Source: Sperchopsis tessellata (Eukaryota; Arthropoda; Insecta; Coleoptera; Hydrophilidae). Taken from it: a stretch of 28,353 nt of DNA. Shown one piece after another: positions 9,606-19,625 of this stretch. Where the stretch lies: assembly GCA_033557685.1 (NCBI GenBank), contig JAWQRN010000564.1, forward strand, positions 1 to 28,353. Reading direction: 5' to 3'. The notes beneath the pieces were generated by a model. That model made no database searches. It saw only the letters and a list, made by a program, of their open reading frames with translations, and was not told the DNA's origin. Positions within the stretch are counted from its first letter, which is position 1. Each line of letters opens with the position of its first letter. The translations under genes and the position numbers were made by a program.

Positions 9606-10005
9606 TTAAGAGTGTTTTACAGTTCCTCGATTGTCTGACACGGATTTGTTTCCACTTCCGTCCTTAACACATTGTCTAAAGTTGTTGGTCACCGATGTGC
9701 TTTTATCCAATGGATATAAGTTGTTAGATATCAAATGGTCAATAAGACATTTTACGAATCCACCGAACGCTGTAAAAATACTCAAAGGTGAAAGCAATAG
9801 CTTATCTACCATTCATCAAGGATTCGAAACATAAAATTGCCCTACTAAGAAAATTTGATATCAAAACACTTTCTAAACCAAAAAGTTCTTCTTTCTTCAA
9901 AAGATGTCATCCCATTGCAAAGCGAAGGGGTTTAGTAGGTCCCTTGTTTCTGTGGTAAGGTCTATATCGGAGACACTAAGTGTACAAGGAATACTTTGTA
10001 TATAA
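9606..10005 (+). pseudogene. Third Penelope-like element fragment (linker to GIY-YIG start)
   Basis: The fragment reads VTDVLLSNGYKLLDIKWSIR, then in another frame AYLPFIKDSKHKIALLRKFD followed by IKTLSKPKSSSFFKRCHPIA, and reaches the endonuclease start at 9951 (tgtggtaaggtctatatcgg). The same blocks occur in the second PLE copy at 6820-7110, so it is a third copy truncated at both ends. It stops abruptly at about 10000, where the Harbinger element begins. Confidence 0.82.
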
Positions 10006-10019
10006 TGAAATGATTATAA

Positions 10020-10610
10020 ATGTTATACCTCGATTCTCCATGTACCATATTCTAGTGTACCACCATCGATATACTCTATATCAAAACTTCCTAGTGGAAT
10101 ATATTTTGTTGTATGCATAATAACGTAACTTTTTTACCTTTTCAGGTTGTAAAAGCATAGGTTTATGAAACATTAAAAAAAAATACTGTTAAAATACCAA
10201 ATACATTTTCTACACCTCTTCTAGCATGGATAGTGCGATAATTGAACAAATATCTTATAGATCCTTTTTCTTGATGACCACTGTACGGTTTCATGATACA
10301 TGGAGCAAGAAAATCATCTGCAATAAAACTGTAGAGACTTTTTTCTCTTCCTACAAAGATACATGTTTTGGACAAGTTAAATTGACTTTGCAGCATTAAT
10401 TAATGAAATGCGGTACTTTGAAATACTTCTGCATCAGATATTCGCCCATGACAACCCAGATTCTCATACTAAATAATGGGATAATATTTGATGTCCTTTT
10501 ATAATTGTAGAACTTACTTCCACTAAATGTGAGCGCTTCTATTACAGCATGTTTTCCGTTCTTTGTGGGGAAAATTCAAAATCATCTTCATTTTGAGGTG
10601 TCTGAAATAA
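10020..10610 (-). pseudogene. PIF/Harbinger transposase, DDE_4-type nuclease C-terminal half
   Basis: Minus-strand reading gives KNGKHAVIEA, FSGSKFYNYKRTSN, NLGCHGRISDAEVFQS, then the open segment 10396-10163 with FIADDFLAPCIMKPYSGHQE and IRYLFNYRTIHARRGVENVF, and finally KYIPLGSFDIEYIDGGTLEY with GTWR. The GKH, SG-x-x-FYNYK, D-G-x-x-SD, ADD and NYR-x-x-x-ARR-x-VEN-x-FG motifs in this order identify the HARBI1/DDE_4 nuclease. Frameshifts lie between blocks. The first catalytic Asp region and the DNA-binding N-terminus are not visible; the upstream position is occupied by a plus-strand ORF relic. Confidence 0.9.
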
Positions 10611-10734
10611 ATATAAAAGTCAAAATGAAAATATTAATAGTAAACAAAAATATAACAAACAAAGCAATTACATAAAATATTCTATTAAAATTAATTTCTT
10701 CCATTCCGTGAAGCTACTAATTTGTTTTAGGAAA

Positions 10735-11125
10735 GTGATGATTTAAGAAGTGGCAATGAGGAGGAAGAGGAGTTAGTATATCTAGATATGGATAGAAGAA
10801 ATGAAAATACTTAGAACACATATAGCCAAGTTGCAGGTATTGACATTCAAGATGTGAGAAGTGAAGAAAATGAAACTGAATTTTCAATATAGAATTTCAC
10901 ATACCAAAACTGTGTTGAACAATGAATCAGCTAAAAGTCATCAGGAGGAAAGATAATTGTGTCAAAAAAAAATTACTAAAGAAGTGAAGAAGTATACGCA
11001 ATGTTACAATTTTTGTATTAAGAAAGAAGGACACAAACTTTGCCAGACAATTTCGATGTATATGGCGAAATAGTTGCTCAGAAAGTACGTAAATTTTGCC
11101 CTGACTATGCACAAATTACTTTACT
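10735..11125 (+). pseudogene. Harbinger accessory (MADF/Myb-like) protein relic
   Basis: The plus strand starts with an acidic stretch (ESDDLRSGNEEEEELVYLDM) and ends with DNFDVYGEIVAQKVRKFCPD followed by YAQIT. The D-x-F-x-x-YG-x-x-VA-x-K-L/V-R pattern resembles the C-terminal tail of MADF/BESS-type proteins encoded as the second ORF of many PIF/Harbinger transposons. It is divergent to the transposase fragment 130 bp to its left. Stops interrupt it. Family resemblance rests on one short motif, so confidence is moderate. Confidence 0.55.
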
Positions 11126-11210
11126 TTACTAAATAAACTTTACTTTACTCAACTGAGAAAATATGTTGCATCGCTAAAGATTCCACGCATAGAACACGAA
11201 CTGGCACCAT

Positions 11211-11345
11211 ATTATTATGAAATTATGGCGGAACCGTTATAATTACTGTGTATAAATATTGCTATGTTATTGTAAACGAATTGTCAAATTGAAATTTGTG
11301 AATCCAGTAAAAACATTACACTGTTTCCAAGTGTGCAGTTTTAAA
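11211..11345 (+). repeat. Gypsy LTR start, left copy (probable)
   Basis: ATGAAATTATGGCGGAACC at 11217 matches ATGAAACTACGGCAGAACC at 13580 with three transitions in nineteen bases, and both are followed after a few bases by TA...ACTG. They flank the Gypsy gag and pol relics, which fits the beginnings of a pair of LTRs. Similarity fades after about 35 bases, so full LTR limits cannot be set. Confidence 0.55.
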
Positions 11346-11544
11346 AATAATTAATAAATAAAATTAAAGAAAAAAGTGATGTTAATAGACTACATTAAAC
11401 AGTTAAAAAAAGTGTGTGATAAATGATAAACTAAGCAAAAGTGAAGAGAAAATAGAACAGAAAATAATCTAAAAAATAATTCCAGAAAAACTGAAGATAA
11501 TTCTAGAGCATTGGAAACAAAAGTTGAACAGAGGCTGGTAGAAG

Positions 11545-12118
11545 TTTGGATGATGATGGAACATATAAATGAAAAGATGGAAAAGGAAATAAACGCCCTC
11601 AGGGAAGAGTTTGAAACCAAATTGCCCAAATTTGATGGAACTTCTTCATAGACGCTGTTTAAGACACAACTTGAAATGGCTTCAGAGTATAATGGCTGGG
11701 ATGACACAGATACGAGACTAATCTCACTATGGCTTTACAAGGCCATGTACTGTAGGTCCTGCACAATATTTCCAAGAATAGCCGGGAAAATGTTGAAACC
11801 CTGGGTACAATTTTGGGGACTATCACTTGAAACCTAGGTACTAAACCCAACTCCGTATGGAAATGTAAGAATAGACTAACCAGACTTAGTTACGGAGATC
11901 TACAGGAAGATGCCATCTCAGTATTAGCAGTGAGCATGTTTGGTAATGGTCTTACAGACCCAGAACTATTGCTGGCAGTACAGAATGGCCCTCAACGAAA
12001 TTTATGGGAAGCCGTGGGTATAACTCTTAAGTTTGAAGCTATACATAACCAATATAAGAAAAAGTACAAACAAAAAGTAACAATGGAAGCAGCATCCAAG
12101 GCCTTTATCCCTGGCTAG
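11545..12118 (+). pseudogene. Gypsy-type retrotransposon gag relic
   Basis: The stretch reads EKMEKEINALREEFETKLPK, FDGTSS, FKTQLEMASEYNGWDDTDT, then after frameshifts a final open part (11930-12118) with DPELLLAVQNGPQRNLWEAV and GITLKFEAIHNQYKK. A short coiled-coil followed by LPKFDGTSSW-like sequence and FKTQLE is characteristic of gag proteins of arthropod Gypsy elements. The nucleic-acid-binding zinc knuckle is not visible. A stop follows EFETKLPKFDGTSS at 11648-11650, and several frame changes follow. Confidence 0.8.
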
Positions 12119-12285
12119 ATGATAAGAAGCCGGAGATTTGTTGAAGAAGGCATGGCGTTAAAGAACCTTCCTGTAGTCCTTGGGCCTCACCTATTGTATC
12201 AAGGAAAAATAGGTTTACCAGATGTTGCGTAGACAGTCTATAGGAGCCTGAACGATATAACAAAGAAGGCTTTATTAAATGTAAT
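12119..12285 (+). other. Unassigned part of the Gypsy relic
   Basis: This lies between gag and the PLE-type repeat unit. The protease expected here is not recognisable. Confidence 0.3.
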
Positions 12286-12360
12286 GTGCAGTGAATTCAT
12301 TCGTTGAAGTAACATCACCCGCCTTGAAAACTTCTCTTGCAACAGTGGACGAAACATCGG
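12286..12360 (+). repeat. PLE terminal-repeat unit inside the Gypsy relic
   Basis: The unit begins with 21 bases identical to 23767-23787, continues with AAGTAACATCACCCGCC, and ends in CTTGCAACAGTGGAC and GAAACATCGG. It shares its blocks and order with 7481-7563 and its last part with the inverted core at 4617-4654. It sits between the gag and reverse-transcriptase remnants of the Gypsy element, with no other PLE sequence next to it. Confidence 0.75.
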
Positions 12361-12504
12361 AACTTATGAGAGTCTCTATAAGGTTACCACCTGAAAACAA
12401 TGTCAATGGTTCTCTACATTAGACAAGTGTGGTAATTGGTAAGTAGAGTTAGATCCTAAAGAGCAAGAAAAACAGCTTCTACTATAGTGTCAGGGCTGTG
12501 GTAT

Positions 12505-13260
12505 GTTCGAAGACCTGGCTGAAGTACCTTGACCATGTATATCATAATTGGTAGGACATTTTAAGAACATTTGAAGAATTTGTAGATTTTTATAAGAATG
12601 AGAAATGTCCATTTGAAACTCAACCTAAAGATATGCCACCTATTCAAGAAGAAAGGACAATATCTTGGACATGTGATGTCTAGCGAATGTGTACCGATAG
12701 ACACTGATAAAATCTCAGCAGTGGAGAAATGAGGAACCCAGAGGAATAATAGTTTTCTGGGACTCTGTACTTACTATAGTAAATTTGTCTCAGGGTTTGA
12801 TAATATAGCTAAGCCTTTGCATAAGCTGACGGATGAAACAAGAAAATTTTATTGGACAGACGACTGTCAGGAGGGAACTGAAGAGAATCTTAACTAAGGC
12901 CCCAATCCTTAATTATCCTCGAATGGAAGGACAGCTTATTTTGGATACTGATACTAGCAATATTGGTCAAGAAATAATCAGCAAGACCCTCTCAAAACCT
13001 GAATGAACTACTGTCTCACAAGACGGAGACATCTGGCCTTTGTCAAAACTGTAGATCACTTCCATAAGAATAGATCATGCTGCCCGACAATGGTCTCTTC
13101 GATTTAATAATCCAGGTTAAATTGTTAGGTGGTTGAAAAAACTCTAAACATTACATTTTACCACCAAACATCATATAGATAAGATTCATAGCAACACAGA
13201 TCCTCTATCAAGAAGACTCTGCTCATTGGAGTGTAAGCATTGCTAACGTCTTGAAGAAAG
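12505..13260 (+). pseudogene. Gypsy-type pol relic: reverse transcriptase to RNase H
   Basis: Across shifting frames the order is KYLDHVY (position of the YLDD active site), IIIGRTF and EHLKNL, LNLKICHLFKKKGQYLGHVM followed by SSECVPIDTDK, SFLGLCTYYSKFV, AKPLHKLTDETRKFYWTDDC, APILNYPRMEGQLILDTDTS, KTLSKPE, DHAARQWSLRFNNPG, and HIDKIHSNTDPLSRR with CKHC at the end. This is the standard Ty3/Gypsy palm-thumb-connection-RNase H order, finishing in the conserved 'N-x-DALSR' region as N-x-DPLSR. The active site reads YLDH, and many stops interrupt the frame. Integrase is not recognisable beyond 13260. Confidence 0.88.
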
Positions 13261-13576
13261 AACAGAGATGCTAACAATGTCTCGAACAACAATCGAGAAT
13301 GAATTGGCGAAAACATATAAACAGCACAAGAAGAAGATAATACCTACAACCAATTCTGTACTGTAAGCAGCAAGCTGGTTGGATTGATGTAGAGGGCCTT
13401 TGATAATGAAATCGAAGATGAAGAAACCCAACAGCTGGTGCTACCTAAATAGAAAAGGAAAGACAAAGCTCTAGAGACTATTTGGGTGTAAGAAAAACAA
13501 TAGAGGTTTGAGAAAGATTCCATTAGGTCAACTGTCACAATGTCAAATACTGGTGTCGGAGATACACAAGGGTCAA

Positions 13577-13740
13577 TGTTATGAAACTACGGCAGAACCT
13601 CTACGCCACTGAGGACCACACCAGAATATTCTAGTCTAATCCAGCGGGGTCTTGAACTTTCCAGTGAATGATTCCCCAGCATATAAAATCCTACTACCAA
13701 GTTCAACGATTACTACCTTTTTTTCTAGCGGAGAAGTGGT
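13577..13740 (+). repeat. Gypsy LTR start, right copy (probable)
   Basis: It opens with TGTTATGAAACTACGGCAGA, the counterpart of the left copy at 11211, then contains GAATATTCTAGTCTAATCC and a TATA-like CATATAAAATCC at about 13680, which would suit an LTR promoter. Its right limit is unclear because more GC-rich sequence follows at 13730. Confidence 0.5.
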
Positions 13741-14262
13741 CGGCGCAGGCGGCTAACTAATCCACAGGCCCCCCTGAATCAGCCCAGCAACCCAGAACTG
13801 CATTGTAGCATTACTTCAGGTTGCTGGCTTCCTCCCATATGTGACGTCTTTGCTTAATCGTTCAGGTTCTGTATGTTCCCCATCCGCTTCTTCGATTAGG
13901 GGTTCGGGCGATCTATTGCGTCCTGGTTATGCTCACGTAGGCACTCTTACTCGCCGCTGCTGCCACTGGTCTCTCTCCTACCCATTACTATGCTCACCAT
14001 TCTGCTTATATAGTTGATGCAGTTCTCCCTGAATTGTTCATTGGTGAACATAAATAACTGGTAGTGAGGGAGACGCGGTGAATCTAGGACAATTATAAAT
14101 AATTCAAGTATAGAAATCATAACCTCAAAATACAAAAATCACTTGTATAAATCGCATCGAACTGCAAACTCTAAGTAGTGATTTTTACCAAACTAAAGTG
14201 TCCTGGAGAGCCCCAACATCGAGAAAAATTGTACAATTAGTGGGCAGCTGTCTCGCATCGCC
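13741..14262 (+). other. Possible 5' region of the Jockey-type LINE
   Basis: The stretch is more GC-rich than its surroundings and directly precedes the LINE ORF1 start. It could be that element's 5' untranslated and promoter region. I see no coding sequence in it. Confidence 0.35.
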
Positions 14263-15350
14263 ATGAGTCAGCAGTTTACAGCAACTAGCCCGGAAATGTC
14301 TCCAGTGGCAAGGAATCAATTTTCGTTGCAACCCTTACACATCAAGTCGGGGAGCAACAATGCTTTTACACCAACTCCTGTGATGGCGAAGGCCGGGGAA
14401 GATAGTGAAAGATACAAAGAAATTTAAAAAGCAGGCCTGAGAGTTGGCCAAAGAAATGCGCTAGAAATACCTTGCAGATTTTCTAAAAATAACTGTATAG
14501 ACTGTGGTTGCACAAAATGAAAATAAATTCTCTTGAGGACAAAACAAGAAACTTAAAGCAACGCCTCATAACGGAATTCAATCCAGTTATAAATCCGAAG
14601 ATATTAAGGAAAAATTTACTCCAAAAGTTTTGAATAAAGATGAGATTAGAGTATCTACAAAAGATATTACAGCCTACCGAGCTGACATCAATGACTTCAA
14701 AGATGGCGATGTAAAATACCATACCTATCAGCTTAAGCAAGATCGTAGCTTCCGTATGTTAATTAAAAACTTACATAATATAGCCAGTAAGTTGGTCGTA
14801 GTTGCAGAAATAAATAGTTTTGGTTACATAGTTAGGAACATTGTTAATGTTATAAGAAAACCAAATGTTCTTCTTGGACCAAGAAACACAGGAAAATAAT
14901 AAATCTATTTATGATGTAAAATATCTGTAACACTGTATAATAGTTATACAACCAGTCCCAATACGCCATCTGCTTACGCCTGGGGCACCCCAAAAAATAC
15001 TGTACTCATACACCGAGATGCATAAAATGTGGCATATTCCATAGCAGTAAGGTCTGTAGTGTTGTGAAAAGAGAAGACTTGCAATGTGCTCAGGAAACCA
15101 TCCAGTAAATTACAAAGGCTGTAAAGTCTACAAGAAGCTGCAGCAGAACAAATTCCCCAAGCTGCGACCTAAAAACACAGCAAATCGCTCCGGTAAATTC
15201 CAGAAAAGTAATTGAAAATCTTTCATTCGCCTCCGCTCTGCAAGGGCATGCAGATAACAACGAACAGTTACCTACTATTATTAAAGCTCGTCAATCCAAC
15301 GAAAGGCTTGATAATCTTGAGAAACTGACGGAGAAAATGGGATAAAGAAT
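14263..15350 (+). pseudogene. Jockey-type LINE ORF1 (PRE_C2HC and zinc-knuckle protein), decayed
   Basis: The likely start is ATG 14263 (MSQQFTATSPEMSPVARNQF). An open stretch (14630-14899) holds the PRE_C2HC-like domain: YHTYQLKQDRSFRMLIKNLH, then FGYIVRNIVNVIRKPN. From about 14956 zinc-knuckle sequence follows: ICLRLGHPKKYCTHTPRCIK, then CGIFHSSKVC. The second knuckle (Cys-x2-Cys-x3-His-x4-Cys) is intact. The first has lost its leading Cys (Tyr in QYAIC). A third is only partly kept. ORF1 proteins of this kind bind element RNA and form the ribonucleoprotein used in target-primed reverse transcription. Multiple stops lie between the start and the PRE_C2HC part. Confidence 0.88.
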
Positions 15351-15404
15351 GGATATTATGATGGTAATAATAACTCAGCTTCTAAGTAAACTGAACTTAT
15401 GACC

Positions 15405-16035
15405 TCAAACCTGAAGTTGGCACTATGTAATGCTAGTGGCATGGTCAACCACGAACCTGAAATAGTAGCTTTTATAAGATAACATGGCATTGACATCATG
15501 CTAATTTCGGAAGCGCACTATACAAACCGCAGTTACTATCGAATCCAAGGATACATCATATTTGCTACCACGAAACACAAAAGTATTAGACAGAGCACAT
15601 TTAAGCCACGAACATCTATGTCGAGGACAGATGTGGCTCTCACTATCTCAGCGGTCTATTGTTCCTCCAAGCATAATATTAAAGAACATGAATATAAGCA
15701 ATTTTTTTGCCACTCTTGGCAATAGATTTTTGGCTGGTGGAGAGTACAACGCCAAGCATCACAGATGGGGCTCCCGATTGATAAGTACTAACAGACGCAA
15801 GCTCGTAAAATGCCTAAACAAAGATAACCTAAAAACACTATCAACAGGGACACCAACATACTGGTCGAGTGATGAAAAAAAGAAATTCCAGACACTATTG
15901 GTGTTTGTGTCATTGGGGAGATGCCTGCAAGTAGACTGCTAATAGAGGAGAGTTTTGATCTTTCCTTCGACCATTCTACTACTATTGTTCTGGTGTCTTC
16001 TGGAGGAAAGAGTCAAGATTGGTATCCCACTTAAA
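15405..16035 (+). pseudogene. Jockey-type LINE ORF2, APE-type endonuclease domain only
   Basis: Reading frames give LKLALCNASGMVNHEPEIVA-like sequence near 15412, HGIDIMLISEAHYTNRSYYR, IQGYIIF, ISAVYCSSKHNIKEHEYKQF, then FFATLGNRFLAGGEYNAKHH, RWGSRLISTNRRKL, GTPTYWSSDE and FDLSFDHSTTIVLVSS. These are the successive motifs of an apurinic-like endonuclease: the ISE-x-H motif, the GDYNAKH motif (here GEYNAKH) and the terminal SDH motif (FDH). A frameshift occurs between ISAVYCSS and FFATL. The sequence ends at about 16035, and the reverse transcriptase that should follow is absent. Confidence 0.9.
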
Positions 16036-16779
16036 TTTTGTTCAAATTAATGATAAATAAAATATATGTATTGTATTATTGCCGCATTAATATCCGATCT
16101 GTCTTTCTGTTGTAAATTGTATTGACATAATCGAGTACTTATCTAAACATATTCTCAAAGATCATCAATTCGGGTGTCTCAAGTTTTCGGTGTTATTAAT
16201 TATATTGGTAATTTTGATATTTTAGACTGGTACCTCAAGCTGTGGTAAGAGTCACCAGTTGCCAAAACCTTTGTGTTATCGCCAAATGTAATTTCGTAAT
16301 TTGAATTTCTCTTATAAATCACAGAACTGATCAGCTGTATTAAATCTTTAAATTCCTCACTAGATATTGTTCAAAAATTCTGGAAACTTGAATGCATTTC
16401 TCCCATCAATCCAATTTCGTTTTTTCTAAATCATCAATTCATTTCTTTTGCTTAAGGTTTTTGAGCATGTAGATGCTACATGTTTTCATTGTTGGAAGTT
16501 TCGATGAACAGAAAAATGAATCTCTAGGTGTGGACTTTATGAAGCAAAATCAAAACTGAAATATTTGTTTTACTTTTATTTGAAATTTTGTCTCTTGACG
16601 GTGTGGATACAAGTTTTCATTTTGTGTGTTTCTAGAAAGTTGCTCTTTTGTTGTGATTCTGTTTAGTTGTGTGTTTTAATTTTGTCGGTTTAGGTCCCTA
16701 TGAATTTACAAGACCTATCTTAATGTATCCACCAACCACTATGCCCTGATCAGGCAGCACATTCTGAGAATAACATTGA
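16036..16779. other. AT-rich intron sequence, no gene recognised
   Basis: A short AATAAAATATATGTA run at 16054 is adenine-rich but is not a clear poly(A) tail. I see no recognisable coding segment. Confidence 0.4.
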
Positions 16780-17510
16780 GGGTGTAATTTGCAAGAAAAT
16801 GCCATCAAAACACCCACAAAAGTCTAGCTCATTCAAAGTTTCTATGCGCGTAGAACTACTAAAGGTAATAAAGAACCCCGATATTTGGCCAATACGAACA
16901 ACAGTGGACCGTTTTTTATTCAAATTCCACACAATTCCAAACAAGAACAAAATCTCTTCAAACCTAAAGGAAATTCATATTCAAGGTATTACAAATAAAA
17001 TCAAAGCAATATAATATGCATGAGCGAACACTGGTTAAATGAAAATATTTACCAGCTTTATGACATAGTGAGATATTACCAAGCTTGTTGCTATTACAGA
17101 TTAAATAAGAAATGTGGAGGATACATTAAAAATAAAATCAAGACTTATGAAATTTTGGAGTAGAAGGAATATATGAACTAAATGCAGTTTATATTCTACA
17201 ACTTAACCTGGTCATTCTTGTATGTTATGTTCCACCAGGAATCAACGTGACAATGCACAAAGAAAAATTTAACAGCTCGTTAAGTCAGCTATTTGAAAAA
17301 TTAGACACTACCATAAATATAATAGTAAGTGGATATTTCAACATAGATTTCAATACGAAACAACAAAGACTCCCAAGATGTTAAAAACATTTTTCTCACC
17401 TATGGACTAGTAAAAACAATAGATTCCTACACGAGATGCCATTATAATAGAACAGAAAAATGCATTGATAACATCTTTACCAATCTATACAGGTTTACAG
17501 CATATACATA
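16780..17510 (+). pseudogene. Second LINE, APE endonuclease fragment
   Basis: After an open N-terminal piece (16799-17014) ending in LKEIHIQGITNKIKAI, the frame shifts to MSEHWLNENIYQLYDIVRYY. It continues with KKCGGYIKNKIK, a hydrophobic strand, VDISTXISI in the place of GDFNIDF (X marks a frame break), NIFLTYGLVKTIDSYTRC and CIDNIFTNLYRF. The order N-x-QG-x-x-NK, SEHWL, GG-x-x-x-Y, G-x-x-N-x-DF, PTR-like and IDNIFTN is that of non-LTR retrotransposon endonucleases. It differs from the Jockey copy upstream. It is cut off at 17518 by the hAT terminus. Confidence 0.75.
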
Positions 17511-17545
17511 CTCTACATCAGTGGTGCCCAACCTATAACTTACCT
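17511..17545 (-). repeat. hAT terminal inverted repeat with candidate 8-bp target duplication
   Basis: CAGTGGTGCCCAACC begins at 17519. It closely resembles the CAGTGGTTCYCAACC terminus of hAT (Charlie-type) elements. The eight bases to its left, CTCTACAT (17511-17518), are the expected target-site duplication. The matching right end was not found; a LINE begins next to the other end of the transposase remnant. Confidence 0.75.
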
Positions 17546-18060
17546 CGAGACAATTTAGAATATAAAAATTTTGGGCAAGCTACAAATATTTGGATTTTTA
17601 ATATTTTAATTTTAAAAGTATTCAATGCATAAATAATAAAAATTTGTAATATATTAAAGAAAATTATATACTCTTATATTTCTATTTATTATATAATTAA
17701 ATACGGTGCTAAAGTCATTCAGATGTTCATTCGTTATCCTGTATCTGAACTTTGATTTTAAAAAGTTCATTGTTGAAAAACCAGTTTCGCAAAGGTAAGT
17801 TGATCCAAAGCTTGAGTTTAACTTTTTAAAAGTTTCCTTTACGAGTGGATATTTTGTCTAAAAATCTGTTTGTGATACTCTTGTTTTTAATTGTAGATCA
17901 GATTGAAAATCAATTATTTGCATTTCTAAATTTGTAGCATTTTTATTTATCATACATGAAATCTGTTGTGATATTTCAGAAATATTAGTATCAACAAATG
18001 GATTTAAAATGAATGGGCAATTGGCTGAAATTGCCTAGCACGTCCCATTTTCGAGTACCT
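17519..18060 (-). pseudogene. hAT transposase, C-terminal dimerisation part
   Basis: Minus-strand reading gives NCPFILNPFVDTNISEISQQ, NATNLEMQIIDFQSDLQLK, a stop, YPLVKETFKKLNSSFGSTYL, CETGFSTMNFLKSKFR and NEHLNDF. The FGSTYLCE-x-x-FS-x-MN-x-x-KSK-x-R block is the hallmark of the hAT C-terminal dimerisation domain, in the ZBED5/GTF2IRD2-like branch. The element terminus lies about 170 bp further on, as expected. The rest of the protein is found at 19840-20828, beyond an inserted element of opposite orientation. Confidence 0.92.
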
Positions 18061-18254
18061 TTTTGTTCTTTGTATCATGGGATTAATGAAATTATTTGTA
18101 CTTGGCTTTAGACAATGTAGGAAGAATTACCATGAGAGATAGGGGGGGTTTTTCCAATGTATTTTACGAACCTTTAAGGGCAGTTTTATATTTCTCTAAA
18201 GTTTAGTTTGTTTCTGTCTCGTGTTTTTTTCGTATTTTATATAAAATAGCAAGT

Positions 18255-19625
18255 TCTAGTCATTGATGTTGCAAACATCCAGTGGATAAATTTTGTTATA
18301 TATGTGGATGATTTATTTTAAAGTCACAGGTTAGATTTGTATCCGAAGAAGTCAAAAAAGCCTATCTTTTATATTTTAAGTGCCAAATTGGAGATCAAGA
18401 TAAAAGTTGGGCACCTCATGTTAGCTGTGTGAGTTGTCTTGTAAATTTAGTGCAGTGGATGCATCGCAAAATTCTATGCCGCTTGCTGTTCCTATGGTGT
18501 GGGGAGAACCTACTGACCATGTAAGTGATTGGTACTTCTGTATTACTAAAACAGAAGGGTATTCAAAAAAGCAAAGGAACAAAATTGAGTATCCCAATTT
18601 AACTTCTACACTAAGGCCAGTTCCTCATAGCCAGAAATTACCGGTGCCGATTGCGCTTTTTAACTTTTACAAAGATATGTTTCCCGGTGATTCAAATTCT
18701 TCATCAGGATCTGATCCACAACTTCCTGAGAACACCAGTAGTGACCCAACATTTTTCCAACTACCAGTAAACTTGAATTTGTCAAAACAAAAATCTGAAC
18801 TTATTGGTTCCACACATCAACAGTGGAACCTGTTAGATAATGCATTTTTATGTGTTTCATTTTACCGAAAATGGAATATAACATTTTCAAGTTTTTATAA
18901 AATGGAAGGATCACTATGTGTTTGTTATGATATTGATGGTTTAATGAATGAGATTTAAAGGAGATAGGTATATTGCTAGGCCTTCAAGGGGGTTTTACAA
19001 AGTATTTTTGTTTTTTGTGTCTATTGGACAGTCGAGCAACAAAAGAACATTTCATTTAGAAGGATTCGCCTCATAGAACTTCATTTCAACCAGATGCTTC
19101 AAACATAAAATATGCCCCCCTTTTTAAGCCAAAAAAGGTGCTTCTGCTGCCTCTCCATATTAAGCTTGGACTAATGAAAAACTTTGTTAAAGCTATGGAC
19201 AAGGAAGGTAATGGTTTCAAGTACCTAAAAGAAATATTTCCTCAGTTATGTGATGCATCTTTATTGGACCTCAAATAAGGAAACTTTTAAGTGATTTCCG
19301 TTTTCAAGAAAAATTAAATGACAAGGCATTGGCAGCTTGGACCTGTTTTGTAAGTGTAGTGAAGGGTTTTCTGGGTAACAAGAATGATGAGAAATATAAA
19401 ACCCTCATAGATGAGCTCTTAAAAACCTATGAATTACTAGGATATCGCATGTCCTTAAAAATACATTTTTTGCATTCGCATTTAGATTTTTTTCCGGAAA
19501 ATTTGGGTGCAGTAAGTGACGAACAAGGAGAGATATTTCACCAGGACATCAAGACAATTGAAACATGAAACTAGGGACGCAGGAAACCATCTACGTTGAG
19601 CGATTACTGCTGGTTTTTAAAAAGA
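18255..19625 (+). pseudogene. Repetitive arthropod gene of an uncharacterised family, decayed
   Basis: I recognise the pattern as a protein family found in many copies in arthropod and some cnidarian genomes, without a known function. The N-terminus has DKFCYICG, a TGA (18309-18311), FVSEEVKKAYLLYFKCQIGD, QDKSWAPHVSCVSCL: two Cys-x2-Cys pairs suggesting zinc binding. An open part (18434-18958) has VPMVWGEPTDHVSDWYFC, KIEYPNLTSTLRPVPHSQKL and LPVNLNLSKQKSELIGS. About 100 residues appear deleted before LLGLQGGFTKYFCFLCLLDS. The C-terminal part has LLPLHIKLGLMKNFVKAMDK, AAWTCFVSVVKGFLGN, KIHFLHSHLDFFPENLGAVS, DEQGEIFHQDIKTIE, and finally YCWFLKRD. The His- and Asp/Glu-rich HSHLD...DEQGE...HQD block is the best conserved. 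It may be part of a transposon, because it interrupts a hAT element. Confidence 0.75.
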
